64,000 nucleotides of DNA from Legionella moravica DSM 19234 (GTDB lineage Bacteria; Pseudomonadota; Gammaproteobacteria; Legionellales; Legionellaceae): positions 1 to 64,000 of the forward strand of contig NZ_AUHS01000018.1 of NCBI RefSeq assembly GCF_000423305.1, read 5' to 3'. Positions 8,218 through 16,604 of this stretch are shown here, piece after piece (the stretch's first letter is position 1; each line of letters begins with the position of its first letter). The position numbers and the translations under genes are program-made. Under the pieces are notes generated by a model. That model did not search any database. It saw only the letters and a program-made list of their open reading frames with translations, and was not told the DNA's origin.

Positions 8218-9420
8218 ATTAGATGTCTATCTTAACCAAATACTAACCGGTCAATTAAGTATTGATGCACATGGTGATATGTCTTTTGCATATGATGACT
8301 ATTATCTCGAAAACAAGAAAAATCCCCCTCTGTCACACTCACTTCCTCTTCAAAAAAACATGTACTCCATGAAGCAATGCCGGCCATTTTTTAGTGGGCT
8401 ATTGCCTGAAGCCCATATGCGCACGGCTATTGCTCGTCAATTAAGTATCAGTGAAAAAAATGATTTTGCCTTATTAGCGGCTATTGGTGGTGAGTGCGCC
8501 GGTGCTGTAATGCTATTACCTCAAAACACATCCATAACCCAGCTAAAACCAGACTATAAAATTATCAAAAAAAAAGGACTTATTAGAAATCCTGCACACC
8601 ATGCATCAAAGACCGATGATAGTCGGTGAGGATGGGATCCGTTTATCCCAAGCTGGGGCTGAGGATAAACTCCCAGTTGCCTTTATTGAAGGAAATCTCG
8701 CAATACCAATGAACGGAGCACCTAGCACTCATATTTTAAAACCAATTAATCGAGACTTTCCATCCTTAATTGAAAATGAGTGCTTCTGCCTTGGTCTGGC
8801 AAAAAAAATTGGATTAAATGCCGTGGGAGCAGCCATCCATTATGCGGATAACACTCCTTATCTTTTAGTTAAACGGTATGACAGGGTTGAAACTGAGCAA
8901 GGAACTCAACGTGTACACCAAGAAGATTTTTGTCAGGCATTGGGCATTAGCCCTGAGATGAAATATCAGCGACAAGGTGGGCCCCAAATGAGTGAATGGT
9001 TTGGTAAGAGAGATAGCAAGTCTACCTGTCTTTGACATAAAAGAATTATTGCAAGGAATTCTGTTTAACGTGATTATTGGCAACAATGATGCGCGTAGTA
9101 AAAACTTCTCTTTGCTCTATCATGGTTCAAAAACGCGTTTAGCACCTTTCTACGATATGATTTCCACCGTATATTATCCTAATCTAGCTAGTAAAATGGC
9201 GATGAAAATTGGAAGTAAATATGATTTTGATAGCTTATTCCCGCGCCACTTTATACAAATGGCAGAGGAGGCTCTTTTATCAGGTGCTTTGGTACGAAAA
9301 GAAGTTTTAAATCTAATTAGCAAAATTCAAAAAAACATAACGGCTAGCCCATTTACCAGGATCATTTTAGAACGTGCTGACACATTATTTCAAAGGTTTC
9401 AGAAGTCTTCAGGAGGATAA
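8204..9420 (+). pseudogene. hipA: HipA-like kinase toxin, two frameshifts
   Basis: Three consecutive frames together give a full-length HipA. Part one (8204 to about 8575, MNNHKLDVYLNQILTGQLSI) is the N-subdomain with ECAGAVMLLP. Part two (about 8574-9000) has GEDGIRLSQAGAEDKLPV and HILKPINRDFPSLIENE, the ATP-binding region. Part three (about 8990-9420) has NVIIGNNDARSKNFSLL and the YDMIST motif, the catalytic and Mg-binding residues. The first shift is at a run of nine A (8567-8575), the second near 8980-9000. Residues needed for Ser/Thr kinase activity are all encoded but not in one frame. Two separate shifts argue for a pseudogene rather than one sequencing error. Confidence 0.85.
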
Positions 9421-9430
9421 TATCTCTTAA

Positions 9431-9769
9431 GCTGAAGCGAAAATTTCAAAGAAACTCAAAGATAATAAGCTATCCAGCGTTTCTGTTGTATTAAGTAGAA
9501 CTTGTGAAGATATTGTCACATATGCTAGTGAAAACCATTGTGAATTGATTGTTGGTGGCGCACATGGTCGTTACTATATTAATGAGTATGTCGTAAGAAC
9601 CACTTCTGGCTTAATTATCAGACAAAGCCCTGTTCCGTTGTTACTGATAAAAAAAGAGCCTGATTTTGCTTGCAATCGAATAGTGATAGCAACAGATCTT
9701 ACAGAGGCGAGTAAAGAAATTGGGTTTATGGTTGTAGCCGATAGTTCTTCAGCACTTGATTTATTATAA
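9431..9769 (+). pseudogene. Universal stress protein (UspA) fragment
   Basis: The frame opens after a stop at 9428 and reads ...CELIVGGAHGRYYINEYVVR, then TTSGLIIRQSPVPLLLIKKE. The Usp ATP-binding signature G-2x-G-9x-G(S/T) and VPLLLI strand are recognisable. It then enters a second domain (NRIVIATDLTEASKE) and derails near 9720, so it is the middle of a tandem-Usp gene without start or end. Its 3' side is joined to an IS91 fragment in the opposite orientation. Confidence 0.7.
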
Positions 9770-9920
9770 CCAGTTACCGCTTTACGATGTTTACTATTGG
9801 GCGCAAATACACCATGAAATCGAGTCAGATTCATCCAGGGTCTGGGAACTAATGCAGCAAGCCTGGCTATAAAATCTAAGGGTTCAAAGACAACATGGGT
9901 GGTGCCATTTTTATGCAGCG
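9770..9920 (-). mobile_element. IS91-family transposase remnant
   Basis: On the minus strand: HKNGTTHVVFEPLDFIARLA, then ALVPRPWMNLTRFHGVFAPN SKHRKAVT. This is the conserved C-terminal block of IS91/ISCR transposases (GTTHV.FEPLDF.ARLAALVPRP..NLTRFHGVFAPNS.HR). Nothing else of the gene is present. Confidence 0.8.
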
Positions 9921-10484
9921 CATTTTTTCAATGTAGTATATGCGAACGGCTGCCAGGTTTTGACCTTCAATGCGCACGAGGATGCCTGGTTCAAAGCGGT
10001 ATAATTTCCTACCGTATTCTTCGGGGCAGAAGTCGCCCGATTTTAAGCCGGAGATGGTGAGGGTATGCTCAATGGCATTGTTGTACTTCCTGTGCGCCAA
10101 ACAGCCATGGCCTTGAGGTTTGGTGCTATTGGCCATCGCACCCGGCCCGCCATCAAGCGGAGTGTCTTCTGACTCAACCGATTCGACCACTGGTGGCTCT
10201 ACTTCTTCTTTTTCCTCTGCAGGGTCTTTTTTATCCGCCTTGTTCTTCTTGCGTTGGCAGTCTTGTCCAAATATCAACTTGCGCAGGTTGGATAGTTTGA
10301 TTTTTTGCTCAAGCAGGGCTTTGGGAAGCCAGACAGCCAAGCGTACACAGGAAATCGTGAACTCCCTGATGCCGGCAGGCAAATCGCTGGTCTCAATCGC
10401 TGCAATGGCCGCTTCAATATCATCCCGGGTTTTGTCTACTATCTTCGGCAGGTCACTACCGCTCATGGATTTCCATCCTGACAA
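9876..10484 (-). pseudogene. IS66-family transposase (TnpC), N-terminal part
   Basis: The frame encodes the first ~190 residues of an IS66 TnpC. LSNLRKLIFGQD is the leucine-rich/HTH segment, followed by a Lys/Glu-rich linker and a zinc-binding region GRKLYRFEPGILVRIEGQ ending EKMRC, where the family continues CNLCG. At that point (about 9905-9920) it runs into the IS91 remnant in another frame and ends. The usual CPECG zinc knuckle is altered to CPEEYG. It lacks the DDE domain and the TnpA/TnpB genes, so it is inactive. The start could be 10466 (second Met) rather than 10484. Confidence 0.75.
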
Positions 10485-10608
10485 AAAGATGGCGGCAAGG
10501 CTAACCGGTTATGTTAAATTTATCAATAGATTGGTTAACACGTGAGCATAAAATTTTGACCCTGGAACGGGTATTGGTTAGAATGCAGGCTTGCCGAAAA
10601 CTCACAAA

Positions 10609-10791
10609 TCACGGCCGCATCTCAACAACTCTATCAAGAGCTTGTGTAGATTCATTATCAAAGGCCTTCAATTTATGAAATGCCTCGTGTTTTTCAAAAT
10701 GTACATGCAGAATATCCTTGGCAGCTGGCGGCAAATTGATTGACGACACCCAACCATTAACTTTATTATTGCACTTTAACCGGAGTCATCC
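10609..10791 (-). pseudogene. Possible gene remnant between IS66 fragment and next gene
   Basis: A closed minus-strand frame reads WVSSINLPPAAKDILHVHFE, then KHEAFHKLKAFDNES, ending VVEMRP, stop. Composition looks coding but the frame is short, has no ATG with a ribosome site, and I do not recognise it. It may be the 3' end of a gene displaced by insertions. Confidence 0.3.
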
Positions 10792-11403
10792 ATGCCAAAA
10801 GATTACGAGTTGGAACGTAAACAAAAGGAGTTAATTGAATATCAACACAGCAAGATGCGTCAAGAAAGGGATGCGCTGTGGCAAGCACAAAGCAAAGCGC
10901 GTCTGGAACAGGCTGAGCGAGAGCGAGCAGAGGAACGTAAACGGACGCTGGCGAGAATTACCGAAGAAAATTCTTGTTCTGCCTCGAGGCATCGGGAAGC
11001 GTATTTGAAATGGAGTGAGGAATATCATATTAAGAAAGAAGGTGAAGGACCTTATAGAAGCCGATTAGCAAGAGAACAGAGGGCTTGTGAAATAGCGCGA
11101 AATCGAAAATCTGTCTCTATTAGTTATTTAAAAGAATATTATATACATCATGCTGGTTTTTTTAATGCCAGCAGGGAAGTTTTTTATGGAAGTGAACGTG
11201 AAAAAAAAATTTATGGTGATAGGTGGTTATTCGGAAGTGAGTCTGAAGAACGATGTTATCGTCAGAGGTTATTCGAAAGATTAGAAAGTCGTGCTGCAAG
11301 AAATCCTGATGGCGCTTCTAAAAAAACATTACAGTTTTTTGGCCTAGTACCGAGACCTGATGAGAGGTTGGGTATGGAAGAGCGTTTTTATAAATTTATA
11401 TAA
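10792..11403 (+). CDS. Unknown charged, helical protein
   Basis: The 203-aa protein is extremely rich in Arg, Glu and Lys. Residues 1-65 (ERKQKELIEYQHSKMRQERD onward) form a predicted long helix or coiled coil; residues 110-203 contain many aromatic residues (KEYYIHHAGFFNASREVFYG). GGAG lies 6 nt upstream of the ATG, supporting a real gene. I do not recognise a family. It lies among transposon fragments, which suggests transfer; a secreted effector or a mobile-element accessory protein are both possible. Confidence 0.6.
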   Translation: MPKDYELERKQKELIEYQHSKMRQERDALWQAQSKARLEQAERERAEERKRTLARITEENSCSASRHREAYLKWSEEYHIKKEGEGPYRSRLAREQRACEIARNRKSVSISYLKEYYIHHAGFFNASREVFYGSEREKKIYGDRWLFGSESEERCYRQRLFERLESRAARNPDGASKKTLQFFGLVPRPDERLGMEERFYKFI

Positions 11404-11479
11404 ATTCATTGGTTAAAAAATTGTAACTACTCGCACACTGATATAGGCGCGGATTTTTAGATAGTACAAGGAGAATAGC

Positions 11480-11524
11480 ATGACAAAGGAGCGCAGTTAT
11501 TTTACAGCGTCTAGGAACTGCTAA
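11480..11524 (+). pseudogene. Five-prime stub of a lost gene
   Basis: AAGGAG, 7 nt spacing and ATG at 11480 form a strong translation start, but the frame MTKERSYFTASRNC stops after 14 codons where the IS481-derived sequence begins. It is probably the start of a gene cut by that insertion; a genuine short peptide is less likely. Confidence 0.35.
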
Positions 11525-11633
11525 CTTAATCTGAATTAGTTTCGACTTAATCTGACACAACCCATTGATAAGGTGAGAGTTTCCGGTTTTGATAGAAGTG
11601 CAAACTTTAAACCAAAACACGAGAAAAACTCTC

Positions 11634-11984
11634 ATGATAGATAGTAACGCTAAAATCATTAAACATAACGTTTACCTGTTAAATCTTGCCGAAGAATTAG
11701 GCAATGTCTCGAGGGCCTGCAAAGTAATGGGTTTATCCCGAGACACATTTTATCGCTATAAGTCAGCTGTTGAGACTGGAGGAGTTGAGGCTCTATTTGA
11801 CCAACTCCGTAGGAAACCCATCCATAAAAACCGGGTTGAAGAGCCTGTCGAACTGGCGGTGAGGGATTATGCGATTGAATATCCAACTCATGGCCAACAG
11901 CGCACCAGTAATGAATTACGCAAGAATGGTATTTTTGTGTCTCCAAGCGGAGTTCGCAGCGTGAAAGCCAATGAAGCGGAATGA
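11634..11984 (+). pseudogene. IS481-family transposase, N-terminal fragment
   Basis: The frame encodes an HTH region, LAEELGNVSRACKVMGLSRD then TFYRYKSAVETGGVEAL, and continues to NELRKNGIFVSPSGVRSV. This is the conserved N-terminus of IS481 transposases, and it breaks exactly where the DDE integrase core should follow. Two copies of ACTTAATCTGA just upstream (about 11524 and 11549) may belong to the element end. It is inactive. Confidence 0.8.
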
Positions 11985-12031
11985 ACGAATATGGCTTTTT
12001 CAACTTCGAGGGACACAGAATCCCTTAATCT

Positions 12032-12240
12032 TTAGCATAACGTTGGGATACGAGTAACAGGCACTCTTGGCTTCATTGTCCTGGAATTTGAGAAATGAAT
12101 GACCTTGTGTACAATGAAACTTTTTCCAGGGTTCAAATTGCTCAAAGCACGCCGATTTTTAAATTCCCCTGGCTTTAACTTAAATGGCTCTTCCCCATTA
12201 GGTAACCAACTAATAATTGGGTGGCCCTGAGAATTTTTAT
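12032..12240 (-). pseudogene. Possible 3' end of a displaced gene
   Basis: A minus-strand frame reads GHPIISWLPNGEEPFKLKPG, then EFKNRRALSNLNPGKSFIVH, ending TRIPTLC, stop. It appears protein-coding, but its 5' side ends at the start of the MFS gene, and I cannot assign a family. Confidence 0.35.
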
Positions 12241-12241
12241 T

Positions 12242-13498
12242 ATGATTATAAATGAACTAAAAATACGCCTTAAGCTTTTTTCTATTCAGCCCTATCTCAA
12301 TTTTGCCTTAAGCGGCATTTCAGCAACTTTAGGAAATGGATTGATTTATATTACAGTTTCCTGGCTTGCTTATGACAAAATGCAATCAATTAGCGGGATA
12401 GCTTTAATGATGTTTTGTATTTGGCTACCCACTATATTATTGGGTCCTTTATTTGGTGTATGCGCAGATAAATACAACCGTAAAAATTTAATGATAATGT
12501 CCAATACGATACGTGGACTGCTTGTTATTGGTTTTGTAGCAGGCTACTACCTGAATCTACCAACCAATATATTTATCCTGGCCACATTTCTCGGTATTTT
12601 TGTGTCGTTTTATATGCCGGCAGCCGTGCCTATGATCAGCAGTATTGTTCCTGAACATGACTTGATGAGTGCCAATGCAACTGTCGATATGCTTTATGAA
12701 CTAGGAACAATAATTGGCATGGGAATGAGTGGCTTTTTGGTTTTATATTTGGGACTGATGAACACTCTTGCTCTTGGTGGATTATTGTTTTTATTGGCTG
12801 GGGCATTCAATTGGCTCATGAAATGTAAACCAGAACACTGCTATGGCACACCTGATAAAGAAAAAAGTAGTTTTATAGAGGACTATGCAAGCTCCATCAA
12901 CTATCTAAAAGACAATCCGCGTCTTCTTGGAATTTACTCAATCCAAACCTGCATCATGATCTTGTTAATGACTATTCCCATCCTTTTGCTTCCCTACACA
13001 AAAGAAGTGCTTAAGGTTGGTGCAGATAAGTTTTCAATTTTAGAAGCTCTTTTCTCTATGGGAATTTTTATTGGTTGTCTGATATCACCCATATTATGCA
13101 GATTAATCAAAATAAAACGAACCTTAGTGCTGCTCATGTCGGGCATGGCAATAGGTCTGCATGTATTCTCAATTAATGAGAATATAATAATCAGCTATGT
13201 ATTCTATTTCATTATTGGTTTTGGTTTATCAAGCTGGGCCTTGTCTCTCACTCAAGCCCAACTTCTTGCCGATAAGGCATTTCAAGGGTGTCTACAATCG
13301 ACTTTTAATAGCATTTCAGGACTGGGAGTGCTGGCAATATACTTGATCATTACATTCCGTACTGATCTGTTTGATATCCAAAATATGTATCACATCCAGA
13401 CAGTCATAGCTCTATGTGCGATTGTGATTATTTTAATGGCAAAGGAACGGGTTATCGAACCACAAAAAACAAATGAAAAAAGCTATATGGCATCTTAA
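12242..13498 (+). CDS. MFS transporter (MFS_3 / EntS-like exporter)
   Basis: From ATG 12242 the protein has 418 aa and twelve predicted membrane segments. The motif-A-like loop GVCADKYNRKNLMIMSNTIR between TM2 and TM3 and the overall pattern resemble the EntS/macrolide-efflux branch of the major facilitator superfamily, which exports siderophores or small toxic molecules. A GTG at 12221 is in frame but has no ribosome site; the ATG site is also weak. Upstream sequence is a gene fragment on the other strand, so the native promoter may be missing. The substrate is unknown. Confidence 0.85.
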   Translation: MIINELKIRLKLFSIQPYLNFALSGISATLGNGLIYITVSWLAYDKMQSISGIALMMFCIWLPTILLGPLFGVCADKYNRKNLMIMSNTIRGLLVIGFVAGYYLNLPTNIFILATFLGIFVSFYMPAAVPMISSIVPEHDLMSANATVDMLYELGTIIGMGMSGFLVLYLGLMNTLALGGLLFLLAGAFNWLMKCKPEHCYGTPDKEKSSFIEDYASSINYLKDNPRLLGIYSIQTCIMILLMTIPILLLPYTKEVLKVGADKFSILEALFSMGIFIGCLISPILCRLIKIKRTLVLLMSGMAIGLHVFSINENIIISYVFYFIIGFGLSSWALSLTQAQLLADKAFQGCLQSTFNSISGLGVLAIYLIITFRTDLFDIQNMYHIQTVIALCAIVIILMAKERVIEPQKTNEKSYMAS

Positions 13499-13553
13499 TC
13501 GAGCTATACTCACTCATTCATTAGTCGTTATATTTTAATAATCAGGTTGAAGT

Positions 13554-14060
13554 ATGTTAATTATTTTTGGCGGGCTTCCTGGAACTGGGAAAACAACACT
13601 ATCAAAACTGATTGCGAAACAATTAAAGGCTGTATATCTGCGCGTTGATACCGTAGAACAAGCTCTGAAAAAATGCTCTAACCCAGATCACGTCACAGGG
13701 CCAGAGGGTTATATGGTCTGTTATGCTCTTGCGCTAGATAATCTAAAGTTAGGACTTTCTGTTGTTGCTGATTCAGTTAATTCCATTGCAATTACCCGCA
13801 ATGACTGGCAAAAAGTAGCCAAAGATGCACACCACCCTTTTATCGAAATTGAACTGGTTTGTTCCGATCCCCAAGAGCATCAGCGCCGAATTGAAAGCAG
13901 AGAAGCCGATATACCAGGACACAAATTACCTGAATGGGTTGAAGTATTACATCGAGATTATGAGCCATGGCAATCCAAATCAATGACATTAGACACATCT
14001 GAATATTCTGTCCATGAATCAGTGACGATAATAATGGATTTCATTAATCAGAACCATTAA
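13554..14060 (+). CDS. P-loop kinase, AAA_33/predicted kinase family
   Basis: The 168-aa protein begins MLIIFGGLPGTGKTTLSKLI with a Walker A at residues 8-15. It then has YLRVDTVEQAL, an acceptor-binding segment (VVADSVNSIAITRNDW) and CSDPQEHQRRIESREADI, a lid-like Arg-rich stretch. This is the layout of zeta-toxin/chloramphenicol-phosphotransferase-like small kinases often annotated as ATP-binding or predicted kinases. The substrate cannot be predicted. It lies 55 bp after the MFS gene, possibly cotranscribed, which would fit modification plus export of a small molecule. Confidence 0.8.
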   Translation: MLIIFGGLPGTGKTTLSKLIAKQLKAVYLRVDTVEQALKKCSNPDHVTGPEGYMVCYALALDNLKLGLSVVADSVNSIAITRNDWQKVAKDAHHPFIEIELVCSDPQEHQRRIESREADIPGHKLPEWVEVLHRDYEPWQSKSMTLDTSEYSVHESVTIIMDFINQNH

Positions 14061-14199
14061 AGGCGTTGCGCCCAATGCCCCCTCAATTGGTACTTGAAAA
14101 GTGACCAATGTCTTAAGCTGCTTCTGATAAAAAATATTCTATATCAAAACAAACATCGTTCTGGAATGAATAAAGGAGGGGCTAGTGCCATTTTTGCAA

Positions 14200-14679
14200 T
14201 TATAATATAGTGCATCCAGTACATTTGCTGGATTTGTGATTTTTTTCTTTCATGCTATTTGATTTATCAACCTGTTCCATAGCTTTGATAAAATAATCTT
14301 CGTGAGAAAGATTTTGATATGCAAGGAACTGAACATCTCTTGTTAATTGAGCAAGTTTATTATTAAGCGTAACTTTTGCTGACTCCAAATCATCGATATG
14401 CTCATCATAGAAACTCATAAACTCCAGTTTTAAGCGCTCATTTTTGACATTAATTGAATTTGGGGAATTATCCAGTAGATATTCTTGTACTAAATGATTC
14501 ATCCTTTTGGAGTAATGATGCTCATCCTTAAGTTCGATTACTTTATAAGCATCCGATATAAAATTATACAACTCTACAACAAAATATCGCTCAAAAACCT
14601 GTTTTAACTTTTGTTCGTGATCTTGCTTAATAGCGATTTCCAAATTGCCGCATCTGCAGCTTGAATTTTTAGTACACAT
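14200..14679 (-). CDS. Small putative effector with C-terminal CaaX box
   Basis: From ATG 14679 (AGCAGG upstream; good promoter further up) the protein has 159 aa. It begins MCTKNSSCRCGNLEIAIKQD, is mostly alpha-helical and charged, and ends KSSKCTGCTIL. Cys156-Thr-Ile-Leu is a CaaX box favouring geranylgeranylation; Cys153 and the preceding lysines could add palmitoylation and a polybasic patch, as in small GTPases. A start 147 nt earlier would add a hydrophobic stretch without a ribosome site and overlaps the promoter. No domain is recognised. This is the second CaaX protein in the window; host-lipidated effector is the favoured inference. Confidence 0.7.
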   Translation of the reverse strand: MCTKNSSCRCGNLEIAIKQDHEQKLKQVFERYFVVELYNFISDAYKVIELKDEHHYSKRMNHLVQEYLLDNSPNSINVKNERLKLEFMSFYDEHIDDLESAKVTLNNKLAQLTRDVQFLAYQNLSHEDYFIKAMEQVDKSNSMKEKNHKSSKCTGCTIL

Positions 14680-14708
14680 GATAAAAACCTGCTTCAAAAA
14701 TTGTACCC

Positions 14709-14737
14709 AATATATTGAGAAAACCAATCTAATGCAA
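14709..14737 (-). promoter_or_regulatory. Sigma-70-type promoter of the CaaX gene
   Basis: On the minus strand, TTGCAT (14737-14732), a 17-bp spacer and TATATT (14714-14709), 30 bp upstream of ATG 14679. This supports the shorter start for the gene. Confidence 0.6.
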
Positions 14738-14874
14738 ATTTTTATAACAATATTGTCAAATATTATCGAAAAATAGAAAGGATAACCCACAAAAAATTTT
14801 AGATGTCTACCTTGAATTTTGTTCAAAAGCCATTATTTAAATATCCAACCAAAAACATATTCTAAGGAGACAGC

Positions 14875-15315
14875 ATGAACACATTAAGAAGAGCAATGCC
14901 CATGTACCGTGATATGGGCCATTTACTGGATGATTTTTTTAACCTGCAAAAGCAGGATGATTCATCTTACATTGAAACAAGCACTTGGTCACCTTTGGTG
15001 GATATTACAGAAGAAAAAGACTGCTTTTTAGTCATCGCAGACGTTCCTGGAGTAAAAAAAGAGGACATCAGTATTTCTTTAGAGCAACATGTTCTCACTA
15101 TAAAGGGTGAGCGACTGTTTGAAAAAACAGAACAACACCAAAGTTATACCCGAAGAGAGCGGGCTCAAGGGCAATTTTATCGTCGCTTTAGCCTCCCGCA
15201 AACGGCGGATGATGCTAAAATCACAGCACGTTATACTCATGGGGTTCTTGAAATAAAAATTCCTAAAAAAGAAGCCGCAACTGAGAAAAAAATTGAAATA
15301 CTCGTCGAAGAATAG
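14875..15315 (+). CDS. Hsp20/alpha-crystallin small heat-shock protein
   Basis: The 146-aa protein has an N-terminal arm (residues 1-45) and an alpha-crystallin domain from about residue 42 (WSPLVDITEEKDCFLVIADV PGVKKEDISI) to ARYTHGVLEIKIPKK, including the A-x-x-x-n-GVL and I-x-I-type C-terminal elements. It is an ATP-independent holdase that keeps unfolding proteins soluble. AAGGAG lies 8 nt before the ATG. A strong intrinsic terminator follows. It is divergent from the CaaX gene. Confidence 0.95.
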   Translation: MNTLRRAMPMYRDMGHLLDDFFNLQKQDDSSYIETSTWSPLVDITEEKDCFLVIADVPGVKKEDISISLEQHVLTIKGERLFEKTEQHQSYTRRERAQGQFYRRFSLPQTADDAKITARYTHGVLEIKIPKKEAATEKKIEILVEE

Positions 15316-15321
15316 TCAACC

Positions 15322-15346
15322 AAGGCCTCATTTTGAGGCCTTTTAT
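15322..15346 (+). terminator. Intrinsic terminator after hsp20
   Basis: AAGGCCTCA (15322-15330), loop TTT, TGAGGCCTT (15334-15342), then TTTATT. A 9-bp perfect stem followed by a T-rich tract 7 bp after the hsp20 stop. Confidence 0.9.
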
Positions 15347-15389
15347 TCAGATTAAAAGTTCCCCTCTCATCATCGCGACTTCATGCATT

Positions 15390-16223
15390 TTAAGGGTTAC
15401 AATAATCACAGTACGCAGGATCGGCCTTCAACAACCCATCTTTTCGCCTTTTAAACTCTTGATGATCACAAGCAATACACCCCCAAACCTCTTCTTCATA
15501 AAATGAGGTTGAAGATCCACATAAAGAGCAAGGTAGTTTGCCACGGGTTGATTTGAACCCAAACCCTGGACAGGTACATCGAACACAGACATTAGCAATT
15601 CTTAATGCTAATTTATCGGCTAGTTCAGCAATCACTTCCATTCGGGTTGGATTCATCATGGCACGCATATCGGTTGCTAAAAGAAGCTCCTTTTCTGTTT
15701 TAAATCCGATAGTTAAATGATGGTTCAAGGTATTAAAATTGGTAATCCCTTTAGCAAGAACACGGTTATCAGAGCTTGCTTGTACAATCAGTGCATGAGA
15801 TGGAAACTGAATTTGCTTGAGAAAGGCATCAACAGATGTATTCTGGTTAATCGTAATCATTGCAAAATTTGTTTTTGAACTCACCAGCTGCTCTGCAATC
15901 ACCCAATCGTGCTCTCTATCTACAAAGACCATCAATTCATGCGCACTTGGCACAAAGGGAAATGCAGGATGAGGCCCAAAACTTCCCTCAGAAGCCACAG
16001 CAAAAGCATAATTATAGTCCTCTGCTGCTGTTTTGGCTTTTAAAAGGCAGGTTTCATAAGGCCCCTGAGTGCGGGCAATCTCTCCGGTAAACATGCCAAA
16101 CTGATCCGTGTCAAAATCGTGCACCCTTAGAGTGCACGATAATCTTGCCTTAAAAGGTGGAGCAATTGCCCGTTCCTTTTCATGCTTGGATGCTAATAAA
16201 ATATCTTGATTGTTGTAATACAT
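15390..16223 (-). CDS. Zinc-ribbon protein of the DabA neighbourhood (DUF6671-like)
   Basis: The 277-aa protein has an alpha/beta N-terminal region (MYYNNQDILLASKHEKERAI) and a C-terminal region with four Cys pairs or near-pairs: CVRCTCPGFG, CSLCGSS, CIACDHQ and CDYC at the very end, forming two probable zinc ribbons. Proteins of this type are often found next to DUF2309/DabA genes. It is last in the operon, 2 nt after the PII-like gene. A role in regulating or assembling the carbon pump is inferred from context only. Confidence 0.75.
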   Translation of the reverse strand: MYYNNQDILLASKHEKERAIAPPFKARLSCTLRVHDFDTDQFGMFTGEIARTQGPYETCLLKAKTAAEDYNYAFAVASEGSFGPHPAFPFVPSAHELMVFVDREHDWVIAEQLVSSKTNFAMITINQNTSVDAFLKQIQFPSHALIVQASSDNRVLAKGITNFNTLNHHLTIGFKTEKELLLATDMRAMMNPTRMEVIAELADKLALRIANVCVRCTCPGFGFKSTRGKLPCSLCGSSTSFYEEEVWGCIACDHQEFKRRKDGLLKADPAYCDYCNP

Positions 16224-16225
16224 AA

Positions 16226-16591
16226 TTAAGTATTCATAATGTGAAAATAATCAAGTCGTGCCACTGAAACATCAGAAACAAACATAACTCCCGACTCGTT
16301 CTGAAACAAAGTTTTCATCCCTAAGGCAAGGGAAACGATTACCTCTTCAGGAGCAACAGCGATAAACAAAACTAATGACGATTTGTCATTAAACATCATT
16401 TTTCCTTCATGAAAACCATGATGCCCTTTTCCTGAAACATTTCTGATGAGGGTAAATCCGGTAACGGAAGCTTCTTCCATCATAGAATTGATAAAATGCT
16501 CATGTTCTCCAGCAACAATAATCTCGATTTTTTTCATGGGATGCAAATTAATGCCAATATCTTTTCTCTCTTGAACTTTAATCACACTCAT
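16226..16591 (-). CDS. PII-like signalling protein of the Dab operon
   Basis: The 121-aa protein has a ferredoxin-like beta-alpha-beta core: KKIEIIVAGEHEHFINSMME then EASVTGFTLIRNVSGKGHHG (a T-loop-like segment) and SLVLFIAVAPEEVIVSLALG. It resembles the PII-like proteins encoded beside DabA and beside SbtA (SbtB). Such proteins usually sense adenine nucleotides or bicarbonate status and gate transporters. GGAGAG lies 4 nt before the ATG; 13 bp separate it from dabA. Its sensing ligand is unknown. Confidence 0.8.
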   Translation of the reverse strand: MSVIKVQERKDIGINLHPMKKIEIIVAGEHEHFINSMMEEASVTGFTLIRNVSGKGHHGFHEGKMMFNDKSSLVLFIAVAPEEVIVSLALGMKTLFQNESGVMFVSDVSVARLDYFHIMNT

Positions 16592-16604
16592 TTTACTCTC
16601 CAGG

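Noticed and set aside
10120-10545. 141-codon plus-strand frame
   Set aside because: Antisense to the IS66 transposase fragment, whose zinc-region and HTH motifs clearly mark the minus strand as coding.
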